Positions 1-10,382 of a DNA stretch of 64,000 nucleotides are shown piece after piece (within the stretch, counting starts at the first letter, position 1; the number at the start of each line of letters is the position of its first letter). This DNA is from Niveomyces insectorum RCEF 264 (Eukaryota; Ascomycota; Sordariomycetes; Hypocreales; Cordycipitaceae), in assembly GCA_001636815.1 (NCBI GenBank), contig AZHD01000021.1:103788-167787 (forward strand), in the 5' to 3' direction. Below the pieces are notes generated by a model. It was not told the origin of the DNA. It worked only from the letters and a program-made list of their open reading frames with translations, and did not search any database. Both the position numbers and the translations under genes were made by a program.

Positions 1-3000
1 CGCCGCGCCGCCACTGCCGCCGGCGCCGCCACCGCTGCCGCTGCCCGCACCGGCCACAGGGGCCTTTTCAATTGTTACCTTCTTTAGCTTCTCTTCCAGC
101 AGCTCCTTAATCTCGTCGGGTTGCGTATCGAGTAACAAAAGCGGACCACCCGTTGGCTAGGAGAAACGTTAGCAGTTGCGGTGGACGGGGAAATAACCAA
201 GTATGAACAGAACAAACCTTCTTCACCGGCTTGAAGCGCCCGCTAGGGAAGCTGATAAACTTCAGCTGGGCCGGCAGCACGCGCGACATGTTGCGGATCT
301 CGTAGCCGACCTTTTCCTTTTCGGCCTTTTTCTTGGCTTCGCCGGCCGTCGCCGCGGCCGCACCCTTGTCGGTACTACCTGCGCTCGCACCCTCTTCGTC
401 TTTCTTCTCCTCGTCCTTCTTGTCCTCGTCCTTCTTTTCTTCGTCCTTCTTCTCCTCGCCGCTCTTCTTCTCGTCATCCACGTCCATCTTGTCGCCTTGG
501 TCGACCACCGCCGACGACGATTCCGCTCCCGTCGTCGCCGCCCCCGCCGCCGTCTTGCCCGTGGCCGGCAACACCGCGTCCACGTCCATGCTCTCGCGCC
601 GCGCCGCTCGTTCCTTGCGCTGCGCCCGGCGTTTCGCCTGCGCCGTCGTCGACAGGATGGCCGTGGCGATCAGCGCGGGGCCTTCTTCGGTCTTGACTTC
701 TTGCTCCGGCGGGTAGTCGAACAGGCTGGGCCGCGTCGCCGAGTGGAACGTGAAATTCGGCAGCTCGAGGTCCTGGTCCAGGCCGATGATGGACGTCGGG
801 CTGAAGCTCAGCGACAAGAAATGCGTAAAGGGGAACCAGTACCAGTACTGGGTGAACACGGCCATGCCGACGATGCCGGCCATGTTGAGGTTGCCCGTCT
901 GCGTCTGCAGGCCGATGGTGCAGTTGCGGCCACCGGCGTCGATGATGCCCAGGGCCAGGGCGGCGCCGAACTTGGTCATGGCGTCCTCGTGGCGGTCGCC
1001 GACGACCTTTTTCAGCGTCTTGCGGATGGACGCCACCTTGGGGTTCATGGCCTCGTTCTGTTGCACCATGATCATGGCGAGCGCAATCAGCGCGCCCTGC
1101 CGCACAAAATCGGTCGGGTCCTTCATCATGGGTTCCAGCAGGTCAATGGCCTCGTCCAGCCCCGTGCCGGCGCACGAGATGCCCAACGCCATGGCCGAGC
1201 CGTAGCGCACGTGCGGGTTGTACGACTCGGACAGCAGCTCCACCATGCGCGGCACGCTGCCGGGCTTGCGGAACAGGATGAAGCCCAGGCTCATGACGGC
1301 GATGCGGCGCACGTCGTCGCTGACGTCGCTGACGGCAATGTGCAGCAGCTTGCGGATGGCCTTGTTGCTGCCGGTGCCGCAGTACGCCATGGCGACGGTG
1401 AGAATGCCGCCGTAGCGCAGCGTCGGGTCCGGGTCGTTCAGCAGCGCCTCGATCATGCCGTCGGCGCTCTCCTGGCGCCCAAACATGATCAGCGCCATGC
1501 CGAGGGCGCAGCCCCGGATGATCTTCTCGTGCGACGTGTCGTGGGCGTACGAGAACATGGCCTGCAGCGCGGACGAGTTGCCCGTGCCCAGCATGATCAG
1601 GCCCATGGCCAGGCCGACGGCTTCGCCGTTGAGCGCCGAGTCGGCGTGCAGGACGTTCTTGAGGCTCTCAAAGATCTCCTCGTCGTCGGTCGCCATACCG
1701 GCGATGCCCAGACCGAGCGCACCGCCGTGCTGGATGTACTCGTCCTCGGCCGAGGTGAAGACGGTGCGCAGGTAGTCGAGCGCGTCGGCGCCGTGGTTCG
1801 CGTGGATCAGACCAAACGCGTACAGCGCGCCGCCCTGGCTGAACGGGCTGCCCTGGGTCAGCTGGCCGACGCGCGGCATGTACGGCTCCAGCAGTTTGCG
1901 GGCCTGCGTGATGTTGCCGCGGTGGATGACACCGAGCGCGGCCGTGGCCGTGAACTTGGACCAGTTGACGGCTTTGCCCAACCACTCCAGATTGTCGCGG
2001 AAGAACTTGTCGTGCGTGGTGCCGGCGTTCATGAACGCGTTGCAAAAGGTCACGGCCGTGTGGAAGATGGAATTGCGGCCCTCGAGGCTGTCGCGGACCT
2101 TGTTCAGGATGCTGGTGTCGGCGTGGTTGTTGCGGAAGAGGAACTCCACGTTGAGCTGGATGGTTTTGCTCCCGTCCAGGATGTTGCGGATGTTTCGATA
2201 CACCTTGGCGACGTGCTCGGGCATGTCCTCCTCTTCCTCCTCTTTCTCCTCCTCGCCGGACGTTCCCGCCTTCTTCTGGGCCGCTTCGGCCGCCGCTGCC
2301 TGGTTGTCTTCCCGCAGAAGCGGCTCCGATTCGCTTGCCTCGGCGTTCTCGGCGCCCTCTGGTTTCGCCGCGGGCGCAAACTCGTCGGGCGGTGGCGGCG
2401 GCGGCGTGGGCAACGCCTTGATGACCTTGCCCAAAAATTCTTGCGTGCCGTTGTCGTACAGATCAAAGGCGATCTGGTACGCAATGGCCAGGGACTCACG
2501 ATCGCCGGTTTCGACCAGCTTGCGCAGCAGGGTCGACGCCTCCTCGTTCGAGTTGAGATACACGACGCATTTGGCGATAGCAAAGTAGTCCGGGTTGGGA
2601 ATGTCGCTCAGCAGGTCGAGGATGAGGCGCAGGATCTCGGTGCGGAGGCTTCGTTCCTGTACAATGTCCATGCAGATGCCCAAGACGTACTCCATCAGCT
2701 CGTCGGCCACGGCCAGCCCGCTGTTGTTCTCCTGGGCAGCGGCAACGGCGGCGGCGGCCTTGCCCTTGGCGGCCTTGGCGTCCTCGCTCGCACGCCGGAT
2801 GACGCGGCGCAAGACCTCGAGGTTCTTGGCCTCCACGGCGATGCCGACGACCTGGCGGTAGCGGCCGTCGCGGAGGCAGTTGGCAAAGATGCGCTCGATG
2901 ACGCGCTCGAGCGCAGCCTTGGTGGCGTGGTCGGGCAGCTGGACGATGGAGGCGGAGCGGCCGTCCTTGGTGGCGACGGGCTCAAAGGACGGGTCAAAGA

Positions 3001-3595
3001 TGGTGTTGTCGATGGAGTCGCGCGACAAGAGCGACTTGGAGGGCAGCGTCGACTGGGAAAAGGGCGTCGTGGGCGAGATGAGGTTGGCGCTGTCGACGCC
3101 GCCGGCGGCAAAGGCCGTGTCGATGGCCGGCAGGGCCGCGTCGGCCTTGGCTTGCGTGGAGGGCTGGTGGTCGGCGACGCACGCGGCAATGTACTGGTCG
3201 ATGCACTTGAAGATGATCGTCTCCTCGAACTCGCCCGGGTTGTCGAGCGTAAACAGGTCGCCGGCGGCCAGCGCAAAGAGCATGCTCTCGCTGTAGGCCT
3301 GCAGGTGGTAGTAGACCTTGGCGAGGACGAGCGCGGCGAGCTGCCGTTCGGGGAAGTCTTCGTCCTCGTAGAGAGCCTCACTGTGGGCGAATGGTCAGAT
3401 TGTATCAAAAATAGTCGAGAATTGGACACAAAAAACACCAAAAAAAATAACGTACATTTGGCTGACGGCACCAGCGACCTCCGTCCACACGGTGTCAATG
3501 TCGTCGTTGAGCGTGTTGAGGGCGAAGACCTTCAGCTCTGGCTCCTCGTCGGCGAGGAAGCCCAACACGCCCGTGGCGGTGATGAGGCCGGGCAT
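1..3595 (-). CDS. RPN2: 26S proteasome regulatory subunit Rpn2 (3' end beyond window)
   Basis: Largest non-ATPase scaffold of the 19S regulatory particle; it forms the toroid that carries Rpn13 and contacts the ATPase ring. Exons on the minus strand: 3595-3456, 3380-218 and 156 to below 1; introns 3455-3381 (GTACGT...CAG) and 217-157 (GTTTGT...TAG, branch CTAAC). The ATG at 3595 gives MPGLITATGVLGFLADEEPE, a typical Rpn2 start; an in-frame ATG lies 17 codons upstream. Across the first intron the protein reads QIEALYEDEDFPERQ. A charged Glu/Lys insert lies near 2220-2400, followed by the helical proteasome/cyclosome repeats (GALYAFGLIHAN, LRYGGILTVAMAY, VRYGSAMALGISC). The C-terminal part has another Lys/Glu/Ala-rich insert (about 330-560), then LKFISFPSGRFKPVKK. 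1153 codons are in the window, so only a Gly/Ser/Ala-rich tail is missing. Divergent from the capping triphosphatase gene. Confidence 0.96.
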
Positions 3596-3980
3596 GCTGG
3601 CGGATGGATGATGACGGCTTCGAGATGAGGCGAAAAGAAATGACAAAGTTTTGTTTTTCGATGAACACGAGAATCACGCAGGAAAAGCAATCAACAAAGC
3701 AGGATAATCAGAAGAAAACAGGGTCTATGCAATCGAAGCCGAAAACAGAAAAAGCATGCACCATACAACGCAAAACGCGGGCGTGCAGCGAGGGTGGTGA
3801 TGATGGGATGTCGTGGGAATGATGAAAATGAGGGTTTTGGGTGAGGCTTTTCGTGGAAGAAGACCGAGAAGGAAAGCAGGCGACGCGGTGGCTTCCACGT
3901 CAGGCACAGCTCTGCCTGGCCAGCTATGCGACGGCGCTAGTGTGGGATGCAGCAGTGTCTGTGCTCTGAGTTATGTAATG

Positions 3981-4017
3981 GTCATGTGATCTTGGGTCGC
4001 CGTCAATGTCACGTGAT
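3981..4017. promoter_or_regulatory. Pair of CAYGTG (E-box-like) decamers
   Basis: GTCATGTGAT at 3981 and GTCACGTGAT at 4008 are 27 bp apart, start to start, and differ at one base. CACGTG is the core bound by fungal bHLH factors (Cbf1/Pho4 type). They lie between the divergent RPN2 and capping-enzyme genes. Binding is inferred only. Confidence 0.4.
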
Positions 4018-5040
4018 ATGAAAAGATAGACATTCTCGTCCCGGATGTCAGTTGGGTTTCTAGACCACGACTGAAACAATGCGCGACATGGGAGTAATAA
4101 ACAAAAAAATCCATCGTTGAACGGAATACACATCAACATCGGATTCCCTCGTCGTTGTGTCGCCGAACACCAAAAGTTGTCAAAAGTCGTAAGTCGTCTG
4201 GTATTAGTAAGCAGGCAGAACGGCTAGCGCAAAGGCATCATTAGCTGCCCCAGGCAAATACTTTTCGCCCGCAGTAATACTACTGCAGGTAGCTGCGCTG
4301 CGCCAAGGCAGGCGCAAACAAGAGAAGCCAGAACAGGCAGGGCCGAAAAAAAAAAGGAGGGAGGCTAAGATACAAAGAAAAAACGGCCAAATCACCAAAA
4401 TCTGTCTTTTAGGCTTCTCCCATATTCCCTCCATTTGCGCGCACGCCCCGTCCGACGACCATGCACCCGTCTCGTCAATAGATCGAGTCCCTATCGGTTC
4501 GTTTTCAATTGCGAGCAGCTTCTGTCTTGCGCACCGTTCCCAGCGACGATTACAGCCGGCCAGGGAGAAAGGGAAAAACGGTTGAAAAAAAAGAAAAAAA
4601 GAAAATTAAAAGGAAAAGGAACAACAGTTGTCGATATTGCGTCCATCCCGCGACTCCAACCCATCCCGTCTTCCCCCAACCCATGCCGACTGTCACCGCC
4701 TAGAGCAACCGTGCAAAGACGATGCGCCTGACTCGTCCGCGTCTCGCACCGCTTGCCTAAGGGAAAGGGCGAAAAAAAGGACGCCCATCACGACGAGACG
4801 CGTGCCCGCGCCCCCGCCGGCCGTGTCTTAGTTTTTTCTTTTATTTTTCCGTTCATCTGCTTATTGTTCTTTTTCGTTTCTTATTCCGGCTGGTGAACGA
4901 TTCGGGATCGCATTGGGACAACCGGCGTCGATGGTTCAGCAACGCGCACTTGGATGACACGAAAACGGACCTTGTGCCCCGGCCGACATCCGTCACCGTT
5001 GCTTGCCTGCTTTCTTCCGTTGGACGGCGAGAACAATACA

Positions 5041-5076
5041 GACAGCAGAAAGGACAGCAGAAAGGACAGCAGCAAG
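5041..5076 (+). repeat. 12-bp tandem repeat in 5' leader (3 copies)
   Basis: Unit GACAGCAGAAAG, two exact copies followed by one copy with a single change (GACAGCAGCAAG), about 45 bp before the start codon of the capping triphosphatase gene. Confidence 0.85.
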
Positions 5077-5119
5077 ACGACGCGACACCGCGTTTTGACG
5101 AGGAAGAAAAACCGCCACG

Positions 5120-8100
5120 ATGATGAACCTTAAGTCGCTGCTCAACGCGAACGAGGACGGCGCGAGCAATCCGTCGCCCGCAAAGCCCTCGCCGCCTTTG
5201 CACCCCCAACATCAACAGCAACAGCAACAGCAACAGCCGCCACCGCCCTCGACGCCCGTCCAGACCGGCCCGCCGCCGCAGCCGTTTCGCGACTACAGCA
5301 ACTCCGTCCACGCCTCGCCCCGCCATTCCTTGCCGTCCTCCCACGACTACGGCGCGCCGCCCCAGCGCACGCCTTCGGTCGCGTACGCGTCGCCGTCCTC
5401 GGCCATGCCGCCCGGCGGCGGCGGCGGCGGCGCGTCTTCTGGACCCTACGCATCACGGCCTGTGCCGCCGCCGCTCCAGCCGCTCACCAGCGGCGACATG
5501 CGCTCGCCCGGCAGCGTGTTCTCGGGCCCCTCACCGTACCGTCACACACCGGGGAGCTCCGTGAGCGGTGCAACCTCCGGAGGCGGGTTCCCGTTTCCCC
5601 CCTCGCAGCCGCCGTCCGCTTCGAGCCCGGTGCTGCATCACCAATACCCCCCCGCGCCGTCGAACGCCTACCTTCCGCAGCGCGACAGCTACTCCCAGTC
5701 GTCATCCGGTGGCCCGCTGAGCGCAACGGGCCCGTCCAGCGCTTCCTCATCGTACATGCATCAGCAACATCCGCACCACCAGCACCACCAGCAACAGCCG
5801 TTGCCCCCACGAACACCGCCCATCGGTACACCAAGCGGCGGCCCCGCGTCGTCCTCCTACCTGCACCAACGCTCGCAGTCGACGCACTCCACGCCGACGC
5901 CCACGTCCGCTCATAGCCAGCAGCCGCCACAGCTGCATCCTGCTTCACAACAACAACAACAACAACAGCAGCAGCAGCAGCCGGCGTACGGCATGCCATA
6001 CGGCCAGAGCAGTCCCGTTGTCGCGCATCGCCACGCGCCTCCGCAGCAATCGCAACCATACCAACAGGCGCCCTTTGAGTCCAGCCGGCACCCGTCCCAA
6101 CCACCAACCCCCCTAGGTCCTCCTTTGTCCATTGGACAACAAAGAGCGCCGTCTACCGTTGCGTCTTATTTTCCACAACAACAACAGCAGCAGCAGCAAC
6201 AGCAGCAGCAACAACAACATTCCCAACCCGCCAGTCCACTTCAACAACGCATGTCGTCCGTGCCCGCGTTGGCCTCATCTTTCCATCCCTACTCAAAGGC
6301 GCAACAAGCGTATGCTTCGCCACCTCCCCCCGCGCCCTCTTCGATCCCACCTCCAAACGCGCGCGATTCCCGACCGTCGTTTGCCCAGCAGAACAGCGCA
6401 TACGGGCAGGCGCCGTCAGATGTGTCTCATCCCCATCAGCGATCCGCCTCACGCAGCGACCGCGCACCTAGTGTGAGCGTCAGTCCGAAGACGCGTGTTC
6501 CCAGCTTGCCCAGTAGTGCCGGTGGGCACGCTCCAAGCACGAGCAATCCGGATTTCGACCTGCCGCAGCAACAACAGCAACAACAACAACAACGTCCTCA
6601 CAACATCCTCAACGTTGCACCGTCCGTGCAGGCACCCTCAGCCGCAGCGACTATGCACGGCGCTACGACCGCAGATGCGGGCCCTGGGTACCACGGTCCG
6701 CCGACGAAAAGAAAGCTCGGCGAGCGGGATTTGGACAGCGACGAGCTGGAACGGAAGGAGACGCGGCGGCCCGCGCCGTTTGAGGACACAAACGGCAACG
6801 CAACACGCCCACAAACGCAGCCTCTTACGTCGTCGCCAGCGCCTGCCGCTCCGGCTCCGGCTCCGGCTGCGGCGACGGCTGCGGCGACGGCTACGGCAGC
6901 GCCACTGAAACCGAAAAAGAGGAAGAGATACACGGAAATCCCCATCTGGGCCCGACGCTATGAGGGTGGGCACCTGAACACGCCGAATTTTGTCGTGCAC
7001 AAGCCCAGCCCCGCCCACATGAACGGGAAACGTGACATGGCGGGCGTGGCGAGGCGGGCGTGGCGATTTCGCACGCCAGCCGGCACACGTCCCGGCATAC
7101 GTCACCCGAGACTGCGCGGGTGCCGTCGGCGGCGGCGGCAACAGCACCGGCACCGGGGCCTCCCGCATCGCGCTGCTCGGGCCCTGGGAAGAGTCCATCA
7201 CGGGCGAGAAGCCGTATGAGGAGCTGACGCGCAAGGTGGCGGACTTTCTGTACCTGAACGTCGTGAGCAACCCGAGCATGGCGGAGATCCAGGGCCTGGG
7301 CGTGCAGTTTGAGATCGAGGCCAAGCTGGGCCAGCTGATCAGCAAGGACACGAACCAGCGCGTGTCGCTGCCGGTGGCGTCGGAGTGCCTGCTGCAGGAC
7401 ACGGGCCGCGTGACGTTCCGCAGCAGCATGACGGAGGTGCAGCACAAGGCGTACAACGAGTTTCTCAACGAGCTCGTGCTCGCGACCGACGCGCGGAACC
7501 CGGCCAACGCGGGCCGGGTCAAGCCGCGCGTGCCCATTGTGTACCAGCACCGGCGCGAGGTCGACCGCTTCTTCGAGCTGCCCATGGACCTGCAGGAGCG
7601 GCTGCCGGCGTGCGTGCGCAACCTGATCCCGCACCGGCACACGGTCAAGGTGCGCGTGACGCACGACAAGAAGACGAGCGAGGTGCTCGCCAAGATCGTC
7701 AAGGCGCGCGTCAACGACCTCAACCTCTATTTCCCGGACGCGTCGCTGGACTGCCGCCTCAGCGTGAACCTCGAGATGCCGTGGGAGGGCCCGCTGGCCG
7801 AGCTCGAGACGCTGGCGGCGGCCCTCCCCCGCGAGCGGCCGCCGGACCGCGAAAAGGACCGGCTGAGCTACAAGCAGAGCCACTACCAGGTCGACCTGAC
7901 GCAGGTGACCTACAAAGTGCAAGGGCCGAATGTGAGTTATCCGGTTCTACCCCCGCTTTCCCGGTTTTTCGCCTTCCCTATGCTGACCCCCCAGAAAATG
8001 GAACGCGAGGAAAAAGAGCACGAGCTCGAGATCGAGCTCGTGCCCGCCATGGTGATCGAGCAGGGCCGGCGGGCGGCCAGCGGCGAGCCGCACGCGTACC

Positions 8101-8165
8101 AGGAGCTGGTGGACGGGCTCGTGGACAACGTCCGGATTCTGGCGCGGCGGTCGCGGCCCGTGTAA
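5120..8165 (+). CDS. CET1: mRNA-capping enzyme RNA 5'-triphosphatase (Cet1-type, beta subunit)
   Basis: Removes the gamma-phosphate from nascent pre-mRNA, the first capping step, in the nucleus with the guanylyltransferase. The N-terminal ~560 codons are Pro/Ser/Gln-rich and disordered with several polyglutamine runs. The conserved part starts at IPIWARRYEG, then LLGPWEESITGEKPYEEL and the tunnel-fold domain. Its metal-binding glutamates are visible in FEIEAKLG (Glu codons 7311 and 7317) and HELEIEL (8022, 8028, 8034), typical of metal-dependent fungal enzymes. A clear 63-nt in-phase intron is 7932-7994 (GTGAGT, CTGAC, CAG). The frame changes between 7023 and 7219 in the variable linker. One possible intron, 7032-7110 (GTGACA...CGAG), restores a 967-residue product, but its splice sites are poor and a 14-bp tandem duplication lies there, so an indel is an alternative. 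The ATG at 5120 is immediately followed by a second ATG. Confidence 0.9.
7039..7066 (+). repeat. Exact 14-bp tandem duplication at the CET1 frame change
   Basis: GGCGGGCGTGGCGA occurs twice back to back (7039-7052 and 7053-7066) within the short stretch where the reading frame of the capping triphosphatase must switch. Fourteen bases alone give the wrong frame offset, so the duplication is not by itself the whole explanation. Confidence 0.9.
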
Positions 8166-9714
8166 GTGGGGAACGAGAGAGCGAACGAGCCATGTGGTCT
8201 TCGCGTCCGCGCTTTGTATATCAAGCTGGTTTGCTGTTCTTTGCTTTTGTTGGAAAAGAGGGTATTGCCCGGCGCAGGTACTAAACCGGTTTTGTTTTTC
8301 TGTTTTTTTTTGCTTCTTTTTTTCCTTCCTCTTTCTTCTTCATGTATAGATGTATTCTTTTCCTTTTCATGTCTACTTCTTTTAATGCTTCTTCATTTTG
8401 GTGCGATAGGGGAAAAGAAAGGGGAGGGGAACGAGGGCAAACCCGGGGGAGGAGAGGGAAAGGGGTCAGCCCCCGAGCAGGCAGATCTTGTTCTTCTTCC
8501 TATGCGGTCGGCATTTCTGGTTCACGAAATGAGGCGTTTTCTTTTCTTGTTCTTGTTCTCGGCTTGGACGGTAATACGATTCATTTTCTCTTACGTTCTT
8601 TTGGCTCAACGACTTTTCTTGTATGCACTCTCCGCCCTTGTCCTCGTCCACTGTCGTGCACGGCATGCTATGCGACCGTCCCGGGCCGTCTCGACGTGCT
8701 CCCACCGATCGTCCGGCGACCCCTGCCGGCCGGCCAGCCCGGCCAGCCCGGCCAGACCCGGCTCGGCCCATCCCGTTTACAGGGTCCAGCGCCGCTTCGA
8801 CGCGCACACGCGGGCTGCTTCTCACGATTAAAATATGGGATCATTGATATCGTAAAAACAAACTCGATCTATCATCTCCCGCCAGGTTAAACGCTCTCTC
8901 TCCTTGAGGCTGTGACAAATGCCCCAATCCAGTCCGAGGCAAATTCGCGTCCGCCCATATCCCGAGTTGTTCGGCAGCTGGCCGTCGTATTTCCTCCCCC
9001 CATTATTATTATTTCGCTAAGCCGTCTCTGGTTTCGTCGAACCAACCAACCTGCAAATGCCGAACAGCAGGGGCGCCGTCCCCATCTTCCCCTCCCCTTT
9101 TAGGGCCCCTTCTGTCGCCATCCATCGCTCCGGTAACGCCAGCGAGGCTGGCCCATCACCTGTTCTTATTCAACCAGCAAGGCTAGAACCCGTTTTGCCT
9201 GCTCATGGTGCCGGTGGAGACAGACCGTCCCGGCAAAACTCTTTTCCCCAAGGATATACTCCGTCCTCTGTTTCGAGCCGCCTTTCTATGCAAGACGCAG
9301 TGGACCAAACGGAGAGAAAAAAAAGGGAAAAGACGGGAACGGCATGCAGAAGTGCAAAAATGCAAAAATGCAAAACACAACACGCGGGCAACGGTGTCAT
9401 CTAGACAGACCTCGATTGTGCCAAGCTGGTCGTCCATGGATGCTACTATGACCTCCTTACCTGTTCTCTGTATCTCGTAGCACAAGCTATGCTTCCTTCT
9501 TCTTTACCCTTGTAGGATATATTCGACCGCTCTGTTGGCACTGTTGGCTCCGCTGGGCTCCCTATCCTCTGCATCGCGTCTACATTTGTATCTCTCATCC
9601 GCGCATCGACACGGTCCCTTAGCACGAGCCACGTTCAACGGGGGCACCACACGCTCCGTGATCCTGTCGTCCCCTGACAAAATCCCACCTGAATAAAAGA
9701 CCAGGACCTCTCTC
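8166..9714. other. Intergenic region, no supported gene
   Basis: 3' region of the capping triphosphatase gene followed by spacer. Frames here are short and lack codon bias. It contains a GC-rich 9-bp tandem repeat (CCGGCCAGC, three copies, about 8729-8757) and homopolymer-rich stretches. No RNA gene recognised. Confidence 0.6.
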
Positions 9715-9996
9715 ATGGCCACCACGTCGTCGTCGCGGCCTCCACCAGCGACGGCGACCGCGCGGACGAAACGATCGGTGCCGTCGTCCTCTTCGTCCTC
9801 CTCTTCGTCCTCCTCACTGACAAACGGCCGTTTCTTCCTCACGGCCGCCGTGGCGTGCCTCGCCCTAGTCGTCCTGCCGCTGTTCCTGACGCAGGCCACG
9901 TTGGCCTGGACCGAGTCGTTTGTGTGTATAGCTCTTCTCACTCAGGCTTTTCTTTGTTTCCATCGTTTTTCTTTCTACACTATAGGCCTCACATAG
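9715..9996 (+). CDS. Candidate small single-pass membrane protein (93 aa), uncertain
   Basis: An ATG-initiated frame encodes a Ser/Thr/Pro-rich N-terminus with an 11-residue serine run, then one strongly hydrophobic segment (FFLTAAVACLALVVLPLFLT) and QATLAW. Third codon positions are strongly G/C-rich up to about codon 68 and then become A/T-rich, so the last ~25 codons may be intronic or UTR and the true 3' end is unknown. Not recognised as a known family. It lies 390 bp upstream of the NmrA-like gene on the same strand, so it could alternatively be leader sequence of that gene. Confidence 0.3.
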   Translation: MATTSSSRPPPATATARTKRSVPSSSSSSSSSSSLTNGRFFLTAAVACLALVVLPLFLTQATLAWTESFVCIALLTQAFLCFHRFSFYTIGLT

Positions 9997-10009
9997 ATCT
10001 CCCCCCCCC

Positions 10010-10382
10010 CTTTTCAAAACTGCCATTGAGGTTCCGTGCTCCGTCTTCCCGCCCTGCATTCTCCTCCTCCTCCTCCTCCCCCCTTTCTCCTCTTTCGTGC
10101 TTTTCGTGCTTTATGCTGCCTTTCTCCTTTTGTTCTTCCCTTTCCCCCACTTCTTTCCGATCAGCTCACAGCCTCGCTTTATATAGCCGAAGCTTGCCTC
10201 CTCCTCCCTCTCTCCCCCTCTCCCCTTCCCCAGAGCTCTCCCTACAGCTTCCCCCATTTTCGTGTCGTCTCTTTTTCTGTTTTTCTTCCCATTGTTTCTC
10301 ACACATCGACAACCCCTCGTTCTACGTGTGAATCTCTACCTGACGCTCATCCAAGAACTTGTTTGGCTCCTCCTCCTCCACC
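10010..10382 (+). promoter_or_regulatory. Pyrimidine-rich leader of the NmrA-like gene
   Basis: Runs of CT and CCT dominate about 10060-10330, including a TATATA-like element near 10181. Such CT tracts directly upstream of start codons are common in filamentous fungal promoters. Function is inferred from composition and position. Confidence 0.4.

Larger units (their letters stand above)
3596..5119. promoter_or_regulatory. Divergent promoter region between RPN2 and CET1-like gene
   Basis: About 1.5 kb separates the two start codons. No convincing ORF is present. It holds two related E-box-like decamers, GTCATGTGAT (3981-3990) and GTCACGTGAT (4008-4017), roughly midway between the genes. Closer to the plus-strand gene there are purine/pyrimidine-rich leader sequences and a 12-bp tandem repeat at 5041-5076. 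Assignment as regulatory is inference from position. Confidence 0.5.

Noticed and set aside
203..3628. 1141-codon plus-strand frame opposite RPN2
   Set aside because: Arg/His/Gly/Val-rich composition typical of the antisense of a GC3-biased gene; the minus strand encodes clear Rpn2.
7039..7066. The 14-bp duplication as the sole cause of the CET1 frame change
   Set aside because: Removing 14 bases puts the downstream sequence in the wrong frame; another change or an intron is still needed.
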